Part shown: in pieces, positions 35,479 through 42,889 of the stretch
How the letters are laid out: the number at the start of each line of letters is the position of its first letter
Position numbering within the stretch: the stretch's first letter is position 1
Source: Allomuricauda sp.
GTDB taxonomy: Bacteria > Bacteroidota > Bacteroidia > Flavobacteriales > Flavobacteriaceae
Direction of reading: 5' to 3'
Assembly: GCF_013911645.1 (NCBI RefSeq)
Contig: NZ_JACESV010000004.1
Location: 124,001-188,000, forward strand
DNA: 64,000 nt
Position numbers and translations under genes: made by a program
The notes under the pieces: model-generated
Told to the model about the DNA's origin: nothing
Database searches by the model: none
Seen by the model: the letters and a program-made list of their open reading frames with translations, nothing else

Positions 35479-35581
35479 TATCAAAAACATGGTTAGATTT
35501 ACAGCATAAAACACCCCATTAAGCTACTCTACCACACCGTTTTCAACTTTTTTGTGGCAGAGGAACATTCACACGCAGCAT

Positions 35582-36799
35582 ATGAAAATTCCTAATAAGG
35601 ATACATATAGGTTACAAGACAAGATTGATTTGATACTTAAGGTAAATTACAATTCATCCTTCTTTGCTGCCATTTTCGGATTGGTGTGTTTTTTCTTTTT
35701 GGATATAAGAGGAATCATACCCTACACCTTTTGGGGTTATGCTTTGATCAATTTACTGAACACCCTTTTGTACAAACAGCACAAGAATTTGGTGCTCACC
35801 TATAACTCCACCTCTATCCTTTCGATGCTGGGAGCGGTCATTATCACAATTTACAGTGGAGGAATCGAAAGTCCCTTTATTTTTGTTTTGGCGATAATTG
35901 TTTTTGCGGGCTATGTCACCACCAAAGTTTTTGGTCAACTCTATCTGATCCTTAATTTAGCAGTACTTACCCTTTTGTTCCTCTATGATACAGGAGATTT
36001 TACAATTTCGGAGAATACAGTTCCTGTGGAAGCAAGAGATTGGTTTGCTTATTTGAGTGCCATGTTTGCCGTATATCTATTGGGAGGGGTTTTTGGTAAA
36101 AATCTTTTGAGCGCACACCATAAACTGTATAAATCCCGAAACGAAATCCAAGAGCGTATCGAGGAAAAAGAAACATTGTTAAAAGAAGTACATCACCGGG
36201 TAAAAAACAACCTGCAAACGGTTTCCAGCCTTCTAAGCCTGCAATCCAGGGCAATAGATGACAGTAAAATAAGCAGTATCATAAAAAGCAGCCAAAACCG
36301 TGTCGTATCCATGGCCATGGTCCATGAGATGCTTTATAAGCGAGATGACTATCTTTCCAAAATAGAATTGGAACCTTATGTAAGGGAACTTTGCGATTAC
36401 TTGGTAAGGTCGGTAAAAGGAAGCAACCGAAATGTAAAGGTTGCCTTGGACATATCGGATTACAAACTGAGTATTGATACGGTAATCCCTTTGGGACTGA
36501 TTATTAATGAAACCATTACCAATGCCTTAAAATATGGCATCACAGAAGGGAATGATGGAGAAATCCATGTATCCGTCCAAAAAATGGAGAATAACCGCTA
36601 CAAAATGTATCTAGGTGATAATGGAGTTGGCTATTCGGAAGAAATCAACCCAAAAACATCCAATTCCTTGGGATTAAAACTTATTTACAATCTAGCACGC
36701 CAACTTAGGGGCTCAATAAGCAGGGATTACTCCAAAAAAGGAACACACTACACTATTGAGTTTGAAGAGGTGATAGAACAGTTCAACTCTGTGGATTAA
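35582..36799 (+). CDS. membrane sensor histidine kinase (HisKA_2 type)
   Basis: A 405-residue kinase from the ATG at 35582 (MKIPNKDTYRLQDKIDLILKV). It has about six N-terminal membrane helices (residues 20-180) without a periplasmic sensor domain, a HisKA_2 dimer domain with the phospho-acceptor in LLKEVHHRVKNNLQTVSSLLSLQS near residue 205, and an HATPase domain with LIINETITNALKYG and DNGVGYSEEI. No response regulator gene is next to it, so it is an orphan. What it senses is unknown; a signal within the membrane is suggested by the layout. Confidence 0.9.
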   Translation: MKIPNKDTYRLQDKIDLILKVNYNSSFFAAIFGLVCFFFLDIRGIIPYTFWGYALINLLNTLLYKQHKNLVLTYNSTSILSMLGAVIITIYSGGIESPFIFVLAIIVFAGYVTTKVFGQLYLILNLAVLTLLFLYDTGDFTISENTVPVEARDWFAYLSAMFAVYLLGGVFGKNLLSAHHKLYKSRNEIQERIEEKETLLKEVHHRVKNNLQTVSSLLSLQSRAIDDSKISSIIKSSQNRVVSMAMVHEMLYKRDDYLSKIELEPYVRELCDYLVRSVKGSNRNVKVALDISDYKLSIDTVIPLGLIINETITNALKYGITEGNDGEIHVSVQKMENNRYKMYLGDNGVGYSEEINPKTSNSLGLKLIYNLARQLRGSISRDYSKKGTHYTIEFEEVIEQFNSVD

Positions 36800-36815
36800 A
36801 ATTTTTACAAAAGAA

Positions 36816-36839
36816 AAGGCCGGTTTAAAACCGACCTTA
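36816..36839. terminator. shared terminator between the histidine kinase and two small minus-strand genes
   Basis: AAGGCCGGTTT and AAACCGACCTT form an 11-bp palindrome with one mismatch, between convergent genes. On the minus strand it is followed by a T-rich run (CTTTTCTTTTG), so termination is best supported in that direction. Confidence 0.65.
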
Positions 36840-36862
36840 CCAATACTTATTTTGATATAAAC

Positions 36863-36967
36863 TTAAACTTCTATAAATTTTCTTTCCCTGAAGGAAAAGG
36901 CTATGCTTGCCAAAACAAAGGCAACGCTCAAAAACACCGTAAAGGGTATTAAAATATCCAATATCAT
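36863..36967 (-). CDS. very small membrane protein (34 aa)
   Basis: A 34-residue frame beginning MILDILIPFTVFLSVAFVLA and ending in a charged tail (FRERKFIEV). It is one membrane helix plus a short basic end. Its ATG lies two bases after the stop of the upstream minus-strand gene, so it would be translated from the same mRNA. Such a tight arrangement and the clean helix argue for a real gene, but at this length chance cannot be excluded. Confidence 0.45.
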   Translation of the reverse strand: MILDILIPFTVFLSVAFVLASIAFSFRERKFIEV

Positions 36968-36969
36968 AA

Positions 36970-37206
36970 TTATGCCAATTTAGCCCTGTTCTTTTTGGTT
37001 TTGAAAGAAAGCTCCTTTTTGATTCGAGAGTTCTTAAACTTGTACAATCTCACCATTTTTCTATCCTTTCTAATAGTGTTGCTGATTGTTACATCCAACT
37101 CAACTCCTACTGTAAGGGCATCCACTTTGGCCTCTTTGGAAATATCTTGGGCAGAAGCCATAGTTCCGAAAAAAGTTACTGCGATGATGGTAAAAATTGT
37201 CTTCAT
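36970..37206 (-). CDS. small secreted protein of unknown function (78 aa)
   Basis: The ATG at 37206 gives MKTIFTIIAVTFFGTMASAQD, a textbook signal peptide; an in-frame upstream extension would bury it and is rejected. The mature 58 residues are strongly basic (RKDRKMVRLYKFKNSRIKKELSFKTKKNRAKLA). No family is recognised. A candidate promoter, TTG-N16-TAATTTTA on the minus strand at 37254-37228, lies just before it. It is divergent from msrA and appears to share an mRNA with the 34-residue gene. Confidence 0.6.
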   Translation of the reverse strand: MKTIFTIIAVTFFGTMASAQDISKEAKVDALTVGVELDVTISNTIRKDRKMVRLYKFKNSRIKKELSFKTKKNRAKLA

Positions 37207-37530
37207 TGTTCTGTTTGTTTTGTGATGTAAAATTACTTTCAAGCACAAGCTCAACTCGATTTCCATCGCTCAACAACCCGTTTTTTTCGGTGAATATTTT
37301 TTTTTCGGATGAAGTGTTTTTTATCTTCGACGAACGATTTTACCCCTAAAAACAGCACACCGAACGCATGTGCATTTTATCGATAAACCCGCAATAATAA
37401 ACCCTTACAGAACATTGTGGTATATTTTCTTTTCTTTGTAAGAAAATACAATCAATCAAAATGATTAACATTTTTTAACGGCCGGCCAAGTAATTGTTGG
37501 TACCTTATTGCAACTAAACAAGAAACTAAA
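37207..37530. other. divergent intergenic region with no gene seen
   Basis: This 324-bp AT-rich stretch separates a small secreted protein gene (minus) from msrA (plus). It must hold both promoters. A candidate for the minus gene is at 37228-37254; none is convincing for msrA. A GC-rich GGCCGGCC block lies near 37482. I see no RNA structure or open frame. Confidence 0.5.
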
Positions 37531-38223
37531 ATGAAAATCGTGAGAACTCCATTTTTAATGCTGCTATTATTGGCATCCATAAGTTGCCAGCCCAAAAACA
37601 AATCGGGCAAACAAGAAGTTGCCCAAAAAGAATCCGACCCTCATTTGGAGACCAAATTGATCTCAGGACAACTTCAGAAATACGAGACCGCCTATTTTGC
37701 CAGTGGATGTTTCTGGTGCGTGGAAGCCATTTTCGAAAGTGTTAAGGGAGTCAAGGAAGTGTATTCAGGGTATTCTGGCGGTTCTGAGAAAAACCCGACC
37801 TACGAGCAGGTTTCTTATGGTAGAACCCAACATGCGGAGGCGGTAGAAGTATATTATGACCCAGAAGTAATCTCTTTCACACAGTTGGTCCAAGTGTTTT
37901 TTGGTTCTCACGACCCAACCACCCTAAACAGGCAGGGACCTGACAAAGGGGCTCAGTACCGTTCCATTGCATTTTATAAAAACGATAAGGAAAAAAAGAT
38001 TATTCAAAGCTATATCGACAAGCTGGAAACCGAAAATATTTATGGCAATCGCCCTATTGTAACAGAAGTAGAACCTTTTGAAAAGTTTTACAAAGCGGAA
38101 GAGTACCATCAGGATTATAAAAAGCGAAATCCAAATAACAGTTATATCAGAAACGTATCAATCCCAAGATTGAATCGTTTTAAAAAGAATTTTGAGTCCT
38201 ACCTGAAAGAAGATGCCCACTAA
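37531..38223 (+). CDS. msrA: peptide methionine (S)-S-oxide reductase, lipoprotein form
   Basis: MsrA repairs S-oxidised methionine. The 230-residue protein has a lipoprotein signal (MKIVRTPFLMLLLLASISCQPK, Cys19), so it is anchored in the envelope. The catalytic motif is FASGCFWCVEAIFESVKGV near residue 52, followed by YSGGSEKNPTYEQVSYGRTQHAEAVEV and SHDPTTLNRQGPDKGAQYRS. No C-terminal resolving cysteine is present; the second Cys of GCFWC may serve. An envelope MsrA suggests defence of surface proteins from oxidants. It is monocistronic. Confidence 0.94.
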   Translation: MKIVRTPFLMLLLLASISCQPKNKSGKQEVAQKESDPHLETKLISGQLQKYETAYFASGCFWCVEAIFESVKGVKEVYSGYSGGSEKNPTYEQVSYGRTQHAEAVEVYYDPEVISFTQLVQVFFGSHDPTTLNRQGPDKGAQYRSIAFYKNDKEKKIIQSYIDKLETENIYGNRPIVTEVEPFEKFYKAEEYHQDYKKRNPNNSYIRNVSIPRLNRFKKNFESYLKEDAH

Positions 38224-38307
38224 AATTGGAAGGTAGGTTGTGGCCGTTGAAGAAAGAATGGGCCGAACAAGTTTGAAGTGGTTCCCTTGGGAAGTCTTGT
38301 AACAAGA

Positions 38308-39768
38308 TCAGTTCTTAAGAACCACCTCGCTGTATTTGGAGTTGATTTTGATGGTTTTCCCATCGTTTTTACTGATATGATATCCCGTATGGATATTGGC
38401 GCCATTTTTTTGGGTGGATGTCAATTGTAATGCTTTCGGATATTGGAATCCAGATGTTGTTTCGCTAACGGAGATAGTATAAGGCGTTTCGGGCAGTTTA
38501 CAGTCCAACTCCCCATTTTCCATGGAAATATCAATGATGCTGAAGCCATCGGAGACCTCATCAATGTGCAATGCACCAAAATTATTGACAACCATCGCTT
38601 TACTGGCCAATCTACCAATTACCACATTGGATGATACCGAATGCAATTTTAGTTCCTTTACCTCTTTTAAATTCACCTTATCGGAGTAATCCGTACTAAG
38701 GCTGCCGTAATTCCAGTTTTGCACAACCACGGGAGAGTAGGACACTCGAATATCAGTATTGACACCATCAATGGTGGAGGCAAGCAAGCTTGCGTAGGAC
38801 AAGCTTGCATTGATGTTCTTGGCATTTTCCGCCAATTTTACCTCACCGTGGCGTACATTCATTTTTACCTTGATGTACTTCGGCATTTTAATAATGATTC
38901 GTTTTTTTACCTTGTACTCTTTATGCTCCCCATCTGATGAGAAATAGAACACATTGGGGCTGCTGTGGATTGTTCTTGTTTCTTCGCGCAGTTGTTTTCT
39001 AAGCTCTGCCTGCTCCTTCCTAAGTTCTGCTTGATGGGCGCGAATCTCTTCCTGTTGCTCTTTCATCTGCTCTTGCATTTCTTTCCGTATTTCCTCCCGC
39101 TCTTCACGGAGTTGATCTCTTTCTGCCCTCATCTCCTCTCTTCTAGCTTCTCGCTCTTCTGCCATCTCCTCCATACGCTTGCCCCACTCTTCAAAACGGG
39201 CTTTGTATTCTTCGTCAAAAGTTTTATCGAATTCTTTTTTCCACTCCTTCATGTATTTGTCCCCATCCTTTTTGTAGGCATCATAATCAAACTCAATGGG
39301 TGGCATGGGTGGCATGGGTGGCATGCGAGGCATTACGTTTATTTCCGGGATGGTGAACTCAGGGAGTTCCGGAATCTCCACATTCGCAATAATCTCAGCA
39401 ACCGAAGGCATCTCGGGGATATCAATATTAAACCCTTGAAAATCGAACGCATAATTGGGTCCCGCACCTTTTGTACTTACCTCAATTTCCTTACTATTCC
39501 CCATAATTTTGACCAAGTCCTTCTCAAAATAGGAATCGGCTTCCTCTTGCTCCACTCCTTCTAGTTCAATTACCGCCGTAATTTCCACTTGATCTTTGTC
39601 CCATGTCTCAAATTGAATATCGGCATAACTGGTGTTGATGTTAAGTTCCGTATCCTTGTTGACATTGAAACTTTCCTTGTAGGTTTTGGATTTCTCCTGC
39701 GCATGGCCGGTAAACCCAACCAAGGCAAGGAGCAACCCGCTAAACAATATTTGATGATTCCTGTTCAT
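38308..39768 (-). CDS. secreted DUF4097-like beta protein with a charged helix insert
   Basis: A 486-residue exported protein (signal MNRNHQILFSGLLLALVGFTGHA). Residues 35-110 and 290-486 contain beta repeats typical of DUF4097 putative adhesins (NTSYADIQFETWDKDQVEITAVIE; VRHGEVKLAENAKNINASLSYASLLA). Between them lie a short proline-methionine repeat (RMPPMPPMPPIEF, from a 9-bp DNA repeat) and about 100 residues of Glu/Arg/Gln-rich sequence that should form a single helix or coiled coil. It is the last gene of an ECF sigma operon and overlaps the anti-sigma gene by 29 bp, so it is a likely target or sensor of that system. Confidence 0.72.
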   Translation of the reverse strand: MNRNHQILFSGLLLALVGFTGHAQEKSKTYKESFNVNKDTELNINTSYADIQFETWDKDQVEITAVIELEGVEQEEADSYFEKDLVKIMGNSKEIEVSTKGAGPNYAFDFQGFNIDIPEMPSVAEIIANVEIPELPEFTIPEINVMPRMPPMPPMPPIEFDYDAYKKDGDKYMKEWKKEFDKTFDEEYKARFEEWGKRMEEMAEEREARREEMRAERDQLREEREEIRKEMQEQMKEQQEEIRAHQAELRKEQAELRKQLREETRTIHSSPNVFYFSSDGEHKEYKVKKRIIIKMPKYIKVKMNVRHGEVKLAENAKNINASLSYASLLASTIDGVNTDIRVSYSPVVVQNWNYGSLSTDYSDKVNLKEVKELKLHSVSSNVVIGRLASKAMVVNNFGALHIDEVSDGFSIIDISMENGELDCKLPETPYTISVSETTSGFQYPKALQLTSTQKNGANIHTGYHISKNDGKTIKINSKYSEVVLKN

Positions 39769-40342
39769 TTTTTGATGATTTTAATTGATTCAACTTTGAT
39801 TTTAATTTTTGCAACAACTGCAACCTTAACTGTAGGTTTTTGATAAGTGCGCTTATGGTTTGGTCATTGGGACCCAATTCGTTCAACTCTTCATTTAGTC
39901 TGTGGTATTCCTTGTTCAACTCGGCCAATCGTTCCATATAGCTGTCCATAAGTTCTTTATTCTCCGGATCAACATCCAAATCCGATAGTTGTAAATTGAT
40001 ATTAGTAATGTAATAGGTTTCAATCTTTTTTAAGTCTGGTGATAAATCGCCCAACGACATCCCCTCACCACTACCATTTGAACTATCGCGATCAACAACC
40101 GTTACTTGCCCTTCTGGCACATCAATGGGGTCGGTGTTGTTGAAATAATAAATGGATAAGCCAAGTGCCACAACAACGGAGGCCGCTATCTGCATCCAAA
40201 GAGAGAACACCTTTTTCTTTGGAGGGTTATTGGGCAATTCCTTTTCCAGTTTAGCTAAAAACCGGTCCTCATGCCCATCCTCCATGGTAAAGCGTTTCTG
40301 CTTCCTTTCTTTCTCAAACAATTTTCTAAGGTCACGTGCCAT
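39740..40342 (-). CDS. putative anti-sigma factor (membrane protein)
   Basis: A 200-residue protein with a cytoplasmic N-terminus (MARDLRKLFEKERKQKRFTMEDGHEDRFLAKLEKELP), one membrane helix at about residues 48-66 (SLWMQIAASVVVALGLSIYYF) and a periplasmic, mostly helical C-terminus (EMDSYMERLAELNKEYHRLNEEL). This is the usual plan of an anti-sigma factor; no zinc-binding HxxxCxxC motif is seen. It overlaps the ECF sigma gene by 11 bp and the DUF4097-like gene by 29 bp. The role is inferred from layout and topology. Confidence 0.75.
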   Translation of the reverse strand: MARDLRKLFEKERKQKRFTMEDGHEDRFLAKLEKELPNNPPKKKVFSLWMQIAASVVVALGLSIYYFNNTDPIDVPEGQVTVVDRDSSNGSGEGMSLGDLSPDLKKIETYYITNINLQLSDLDVDPENKELMDSYMERLAELNKEYHRLNEELNELGPNDQTISALIKNLQLRLQLLQKLKSKLNQLKSSKNEQESSNIV

Positions 40343-40868
40343 AGGCCAAATCTTTTAATTTTTCTTTCAATTGCGCTTTTCCTCTTAACAATCGGGTTCT
40401 GGACGCTGTTTCTGTAATGTTCAAAATTTCAGCGATTTCCGAATGATCGTATCCCTCTACCAAGAACAATTGCACTACATATTTATATTTTTGTGGCAGT
40501 TCCTCAATGGCTCCTTTTACCTGTTCAATGGAAATTCCTTCTTCCACGGACCAATCATCCTCTTCTGCCACTTGCAAGTAATTTTCGTTCAATTCCACCG
40601 TTCGCTGGTGTTTCGACTTTAAAAAATCAATGCTTCCATTCACTACAATCCTTTTCAACCAGGCCCCGAACGTAACATCTCCCTTAAACTGCTCAATCCG
40701 CTGAAAAGCCTTTATAAACGAGTCCTGCAATATATCCTCTGCATCAGCAGCATTTTTAACAAATCGCATGACCACACAAAACATACCATCGCAATACTGA
40801 CGATACAGTTTCATTTGCGCCTGACGGTCGTTCGCCTTGCACTTTTCCACAAGCTCAATATGGAGCAC
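40332..40868 (-). CDS. ECF RNA polymerase sigma factor
   Basis: A sigma-70 factor of the extracytoplasmic-function group. Region 2 is DGMFCVVMRFVKNAADAEDILQDSFIKAFQRIEQFKGDVTFGAWLKRIVVNGSIDFLKSK and region 4 is IEELPQKYKYVVQLFLVEGYDHSEIAEILNITETASRTRLLRGKAQLKEKL, a helix-turn-helix that reads the -35 element. The frame has no ATG near its beginning; a GTG at 40868 gives 178 residues starting just before HIELVEKCKANDRQAQ, and a TTG at 40928 would give 198. It is first in an operon with its membrane anti-sigma factor. Confidence 0.9.
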   Translation of the reverse strand: MLHIELVEKCKANDRQAQMKLYRQYCDGMFCVVMRFVKNAADAEDILQDSFIKAFQRIEQFKGDVTFGAWLKRIVVNGSIDFLKSKHQRTVELNENYLQVAEEDDWSVEEGISIEQVKGAIEELPQKYKYVVQLFLVEGYDHSEIAEILNITETASRTRLLRGKAQLKEKLKDLAYGT

Positions 40869-40963
40869 ACTTGGTTCTATGTCTGGTTTTTTAGTTGTTC
40901 TGTAATAAGGACGATGCAAAAAATGCAACGTTGCAAATTAGTTTGTTTTTTGTTCACTTTTAA

Positions 40964-40997
40964 CAAAAAAAGCCCCGATGATGGCTTCAACGGGGCT
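40964..40997 (-). terminator. terminator of the ohr gene
   Basis: On the minus strand AGCCCCG (40997-40991) pairs with CGGGGCT (40977-40971) and is followed by seven T (40970-40964). It lies 24 bp after the ohr stop codon and separates it from the sigma operon. Confidence 0.85.
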
Positions 40998-41020
40998 CAT
41001 TATTAAAAAGTTAGGTGATT

Positions 41021-41446
41021 TTATTCGTCCATTAACAAATTTAAGTGCACTGTAATATTATCGCGTGTAGCTTTGCTATAAGGGCACATTTCGTGAGCTT
41101 CCTTAATGATGGTTTCTCCCATTTCCTTATCAACCGTAGGCAAATACGTATCCAAGGTTACTTCCAAGAAAAAACCTTCCTCCTCCTTATTTAATGCCAC
41201 TATAGCAGTTACATTAAAATCACCAAGGTCGTCCACATCGTGGCTTTTGGCAACAGCTTCTACCGCGCCAGCGTAGCAAGTGGAGTAAGCTGCAGCAAAG
41301 AGTTCCTCGGGATTGGTTGATTTTGGATCCGGTTTTCCTTTTGAATTTGGCATGCTTATGTCAAAATCCAAAACGCCATCTTCACTCTTTACATGTCCAG
41401 CTCTTCCTCCTGTATTGGTGGCCTTGGCCTCAAAAATAGTCTTCAT
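41021..41446 (-). CDS. organic hydroperoxide resistance protein (Ohr/OsmC family)
   Basis: Ohr reduces organic peroxides with a cysteine pair. The 141-residue protein has the Ohr-type first cysteine in NPEELFAAAYSTCYAGAVEAVAK near residue 57 and the second in HEMCPYSKATRDNITVHL near residue 121, plus the conserved Arg of the N-terminal GGRAGHVKS. Length fits Ohr. No OhrR repressor gene is adjacent. It is a single-gene unit with its own terminator, divergent from meaB across a 200-bp gap in which I see no other gene. Confidence 0.92.
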   Translation of the reverse strand: MKTIFEAKATNTGGRAGHVKSEDGVLDFDISMPNSKGKPDPKSTNPEELFAAAYSTCYAGAVEAVAKSHDVDDLGDFNVTAIVALNKEEEGFFLEVTLDTYLPTVDKEMGETIIKEAHEMCPYSKATRDNITVHLNLLMDE

Positions 41447-41646
41447 CTTTTAAATGTTTATAGGTTTGTAAAAATCAGCACCTACGCGGTAACCGATAAT
41501 TTAACGAATAAGGTACCAATTTGTAAGCGGAAGTCCTTCTTAACAGATATTAAATTTTTGTGAAATGGATAAGCTGTATTGGTATCATGATTGGCCTAAA
41601 CCCGTAAAATCTTTATAAATTCGTGATGAATTGATCAACAGCACCA

Positions 41647-42690
41647 TTGGCAGACAAAAGCAAAACACCCTCGAACACGGTTTCCAAAATCAAGGCACTC
41701 AGAAAACAAGAACTCTCTGCCGATGTTTTGGCGCAAGGTATTTTTGACGGCAACAAAGCGATGCTTGCCAAGGCCATCACTTTATTGGAAAGCACAAAAC
41801 CGGCACATTTTGAAAAAGCCAATGCGGTCATAGAAAAGTGTTTGACCCAGCCCAACAAAAGCATTCGGCTAGGAATAACAGGTGTACCGGGAGTGGGCAA
41901 AAGCTCCTTTATCGAAACCTTGGGGAAGATATTGACCGATCAAGGCAATAAAGTGGCCGTTTTGGCCGTAGACCCGACCAGCTCACTAAGCAAGGGAAGC
42001 ATTTTAGGAGACAAAACCCGAATGGAGACCTTGGCCAAGGACCCAAATGCTTTTATACGCCCCTCCCCTTCGGGCACCTCCTTGGGTGGTGTAGCTCGAA
42101 AAACCAGAGAGAGCATCATCCTCTGCGAAGCAGCAGGCTATAATGTGATTTTGGTGGAAACCGTGGGCGTAGGCCAAAGTGAGATTGCCGTACACAGTAT
42201 GGTGGATTTTTTCCTTTTGCTAAAACTATCCGGCGCAGGTGACGAACTCCAAGGTATTAAAAGAGGCATTATGGAAATGGCGGATGCCATAGCCATAAAC
42301 AAGGCGGATGGCAGTAATTTGGAGCACGCAAAACTTGCCGTTACTGAATTTTCCAGGGCCTTGCACCTATACCCGCCCAAAGCCAATGGGTGGACGCCCA
42401 AAGTGATGAAATGTTCCGCCATGGAAAAAACAGGCATTGAAGACATCTGGGAAATGGTGCAGCAATTTGTGGAGCATACCAAGGAAAACGGCTTTTTTGA
42501 AAAGAACCGACAACAACAAAACAAAAACTGGTTCCTTCAGACTGTGGATGAATACATCAAACAGTTTTTTCATCAAAAGGAAACCTTTAAAACAGAACAA
42601 GCCAAGCTGTTATCAGCGATTGAAAAACACAAAATTTCACCATTTTACGCTGCAAAAATCCTATTGGACAAGATTACCAAGGAACTTTAG
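41647..42690 (+). CDS. meaB: methylmalonyl-CoA mutase-associated GTPase MeaB
   Basis: MeaB is a G3E-type GTPase that guards methylmalonyl-CoA mutase and loads its adenosylcobalamin. The 347-residue protein has G1 GITGVPGVGKSSFIETLG near residue 78, DPTSSLSKGSILGDKTRM, VETVGVGQSE and the base motif NKADGSN near residue 218. The only start candidate is TTG at 41647 (an in-frame stop lies five codons upstream). The last base of its stop TAG is the first base of a transposable element; without the insertion the stop would have been TAA. It partners functionally with the adenosyltransferase at 31019. Confidence 0.94.
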   Translation: MADKSKTPSNTVSKIKALRKQELSADVLAQGIFDGNKAMLAKAITLLESTKPAHFEKANAVIEKCLTQPNKSIRLGITGVPGVGKSSFIETLGKILTDQGNKVAVLAVDPTSSLSKGSILGDKTRMETLAKDPNAFIRPSPSGTSLGGVARKTRESIILCEAAGYNVILVETVGVGQSEIAVHSMVDFFLLLKLSGAGDELQGIKRGIMEMADAIAINKADGSNLEHAKLAVTEFSRALHLYPPKANGWTPKVMKCSAMEKTGIEDIWEMVQQFVEHTKENGFFEKNRQQQNKNWFLQTVDEYIKQFFHQKETFKTEQAKLLSAIEKHKISPFYAAKILLDKITKEL

Positions 42691-42850
42691 AGCCTGTTTA
42701 GGAATTTGTGATTGGAATTGATATAGGCTATTTTTGATGCAGTTTGAGGCATAATTTTTAAGCATAGCCGTAGCTACGGTTCAAAATTATAACGAAGAAA
42801 TGCGCAAAAAGGGGCATAACAGAACAATTGACAAATTCCTAAACAGGCTC
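42690..42850. mobile_element. 161-bp non-autonomous transposable element (MITE), copy 2
   Basis: Same length and about 95 percent identical by eye to the element at 26229, with the same 20-base inverted ends. The flanking TTA (42687-42689 and 42851-42853) is a three-base target-site duplication. As in copy 1 the two halves pair over most of their length around ACCGTAGCTACGG-like sequence near 42770. The insertion falls in the meaB stop codon and 14 bp before a -7 promoter box of the next gene. Confidence 0.88.
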
Positions 42851-42864
42851 TTAAATAAAAGCGA

Positions 42865-42872
42865 TAAATTTG
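42865..42872 (+). promoter_or_regulatory. -7 box for the glycosyltransferase pair
   Basis: TAAATTTG is a perfect TAnnTTTG, 17 bp before the GT2 start. The -33 position falls inside the end of the transposable element, where no TTG is present. Confidence 0.45.
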
Positions 42873-42889
42873 CACAGATTTTATACTGA

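Noticed and set aside
38965..39564. A 199-residue plus-strand frame opposite the DUF4097-like gene
   Set aside because: It is Cys/Leu/Phe-rich antisense of the Glu/Arg helix and has no promoter or homology pattern.
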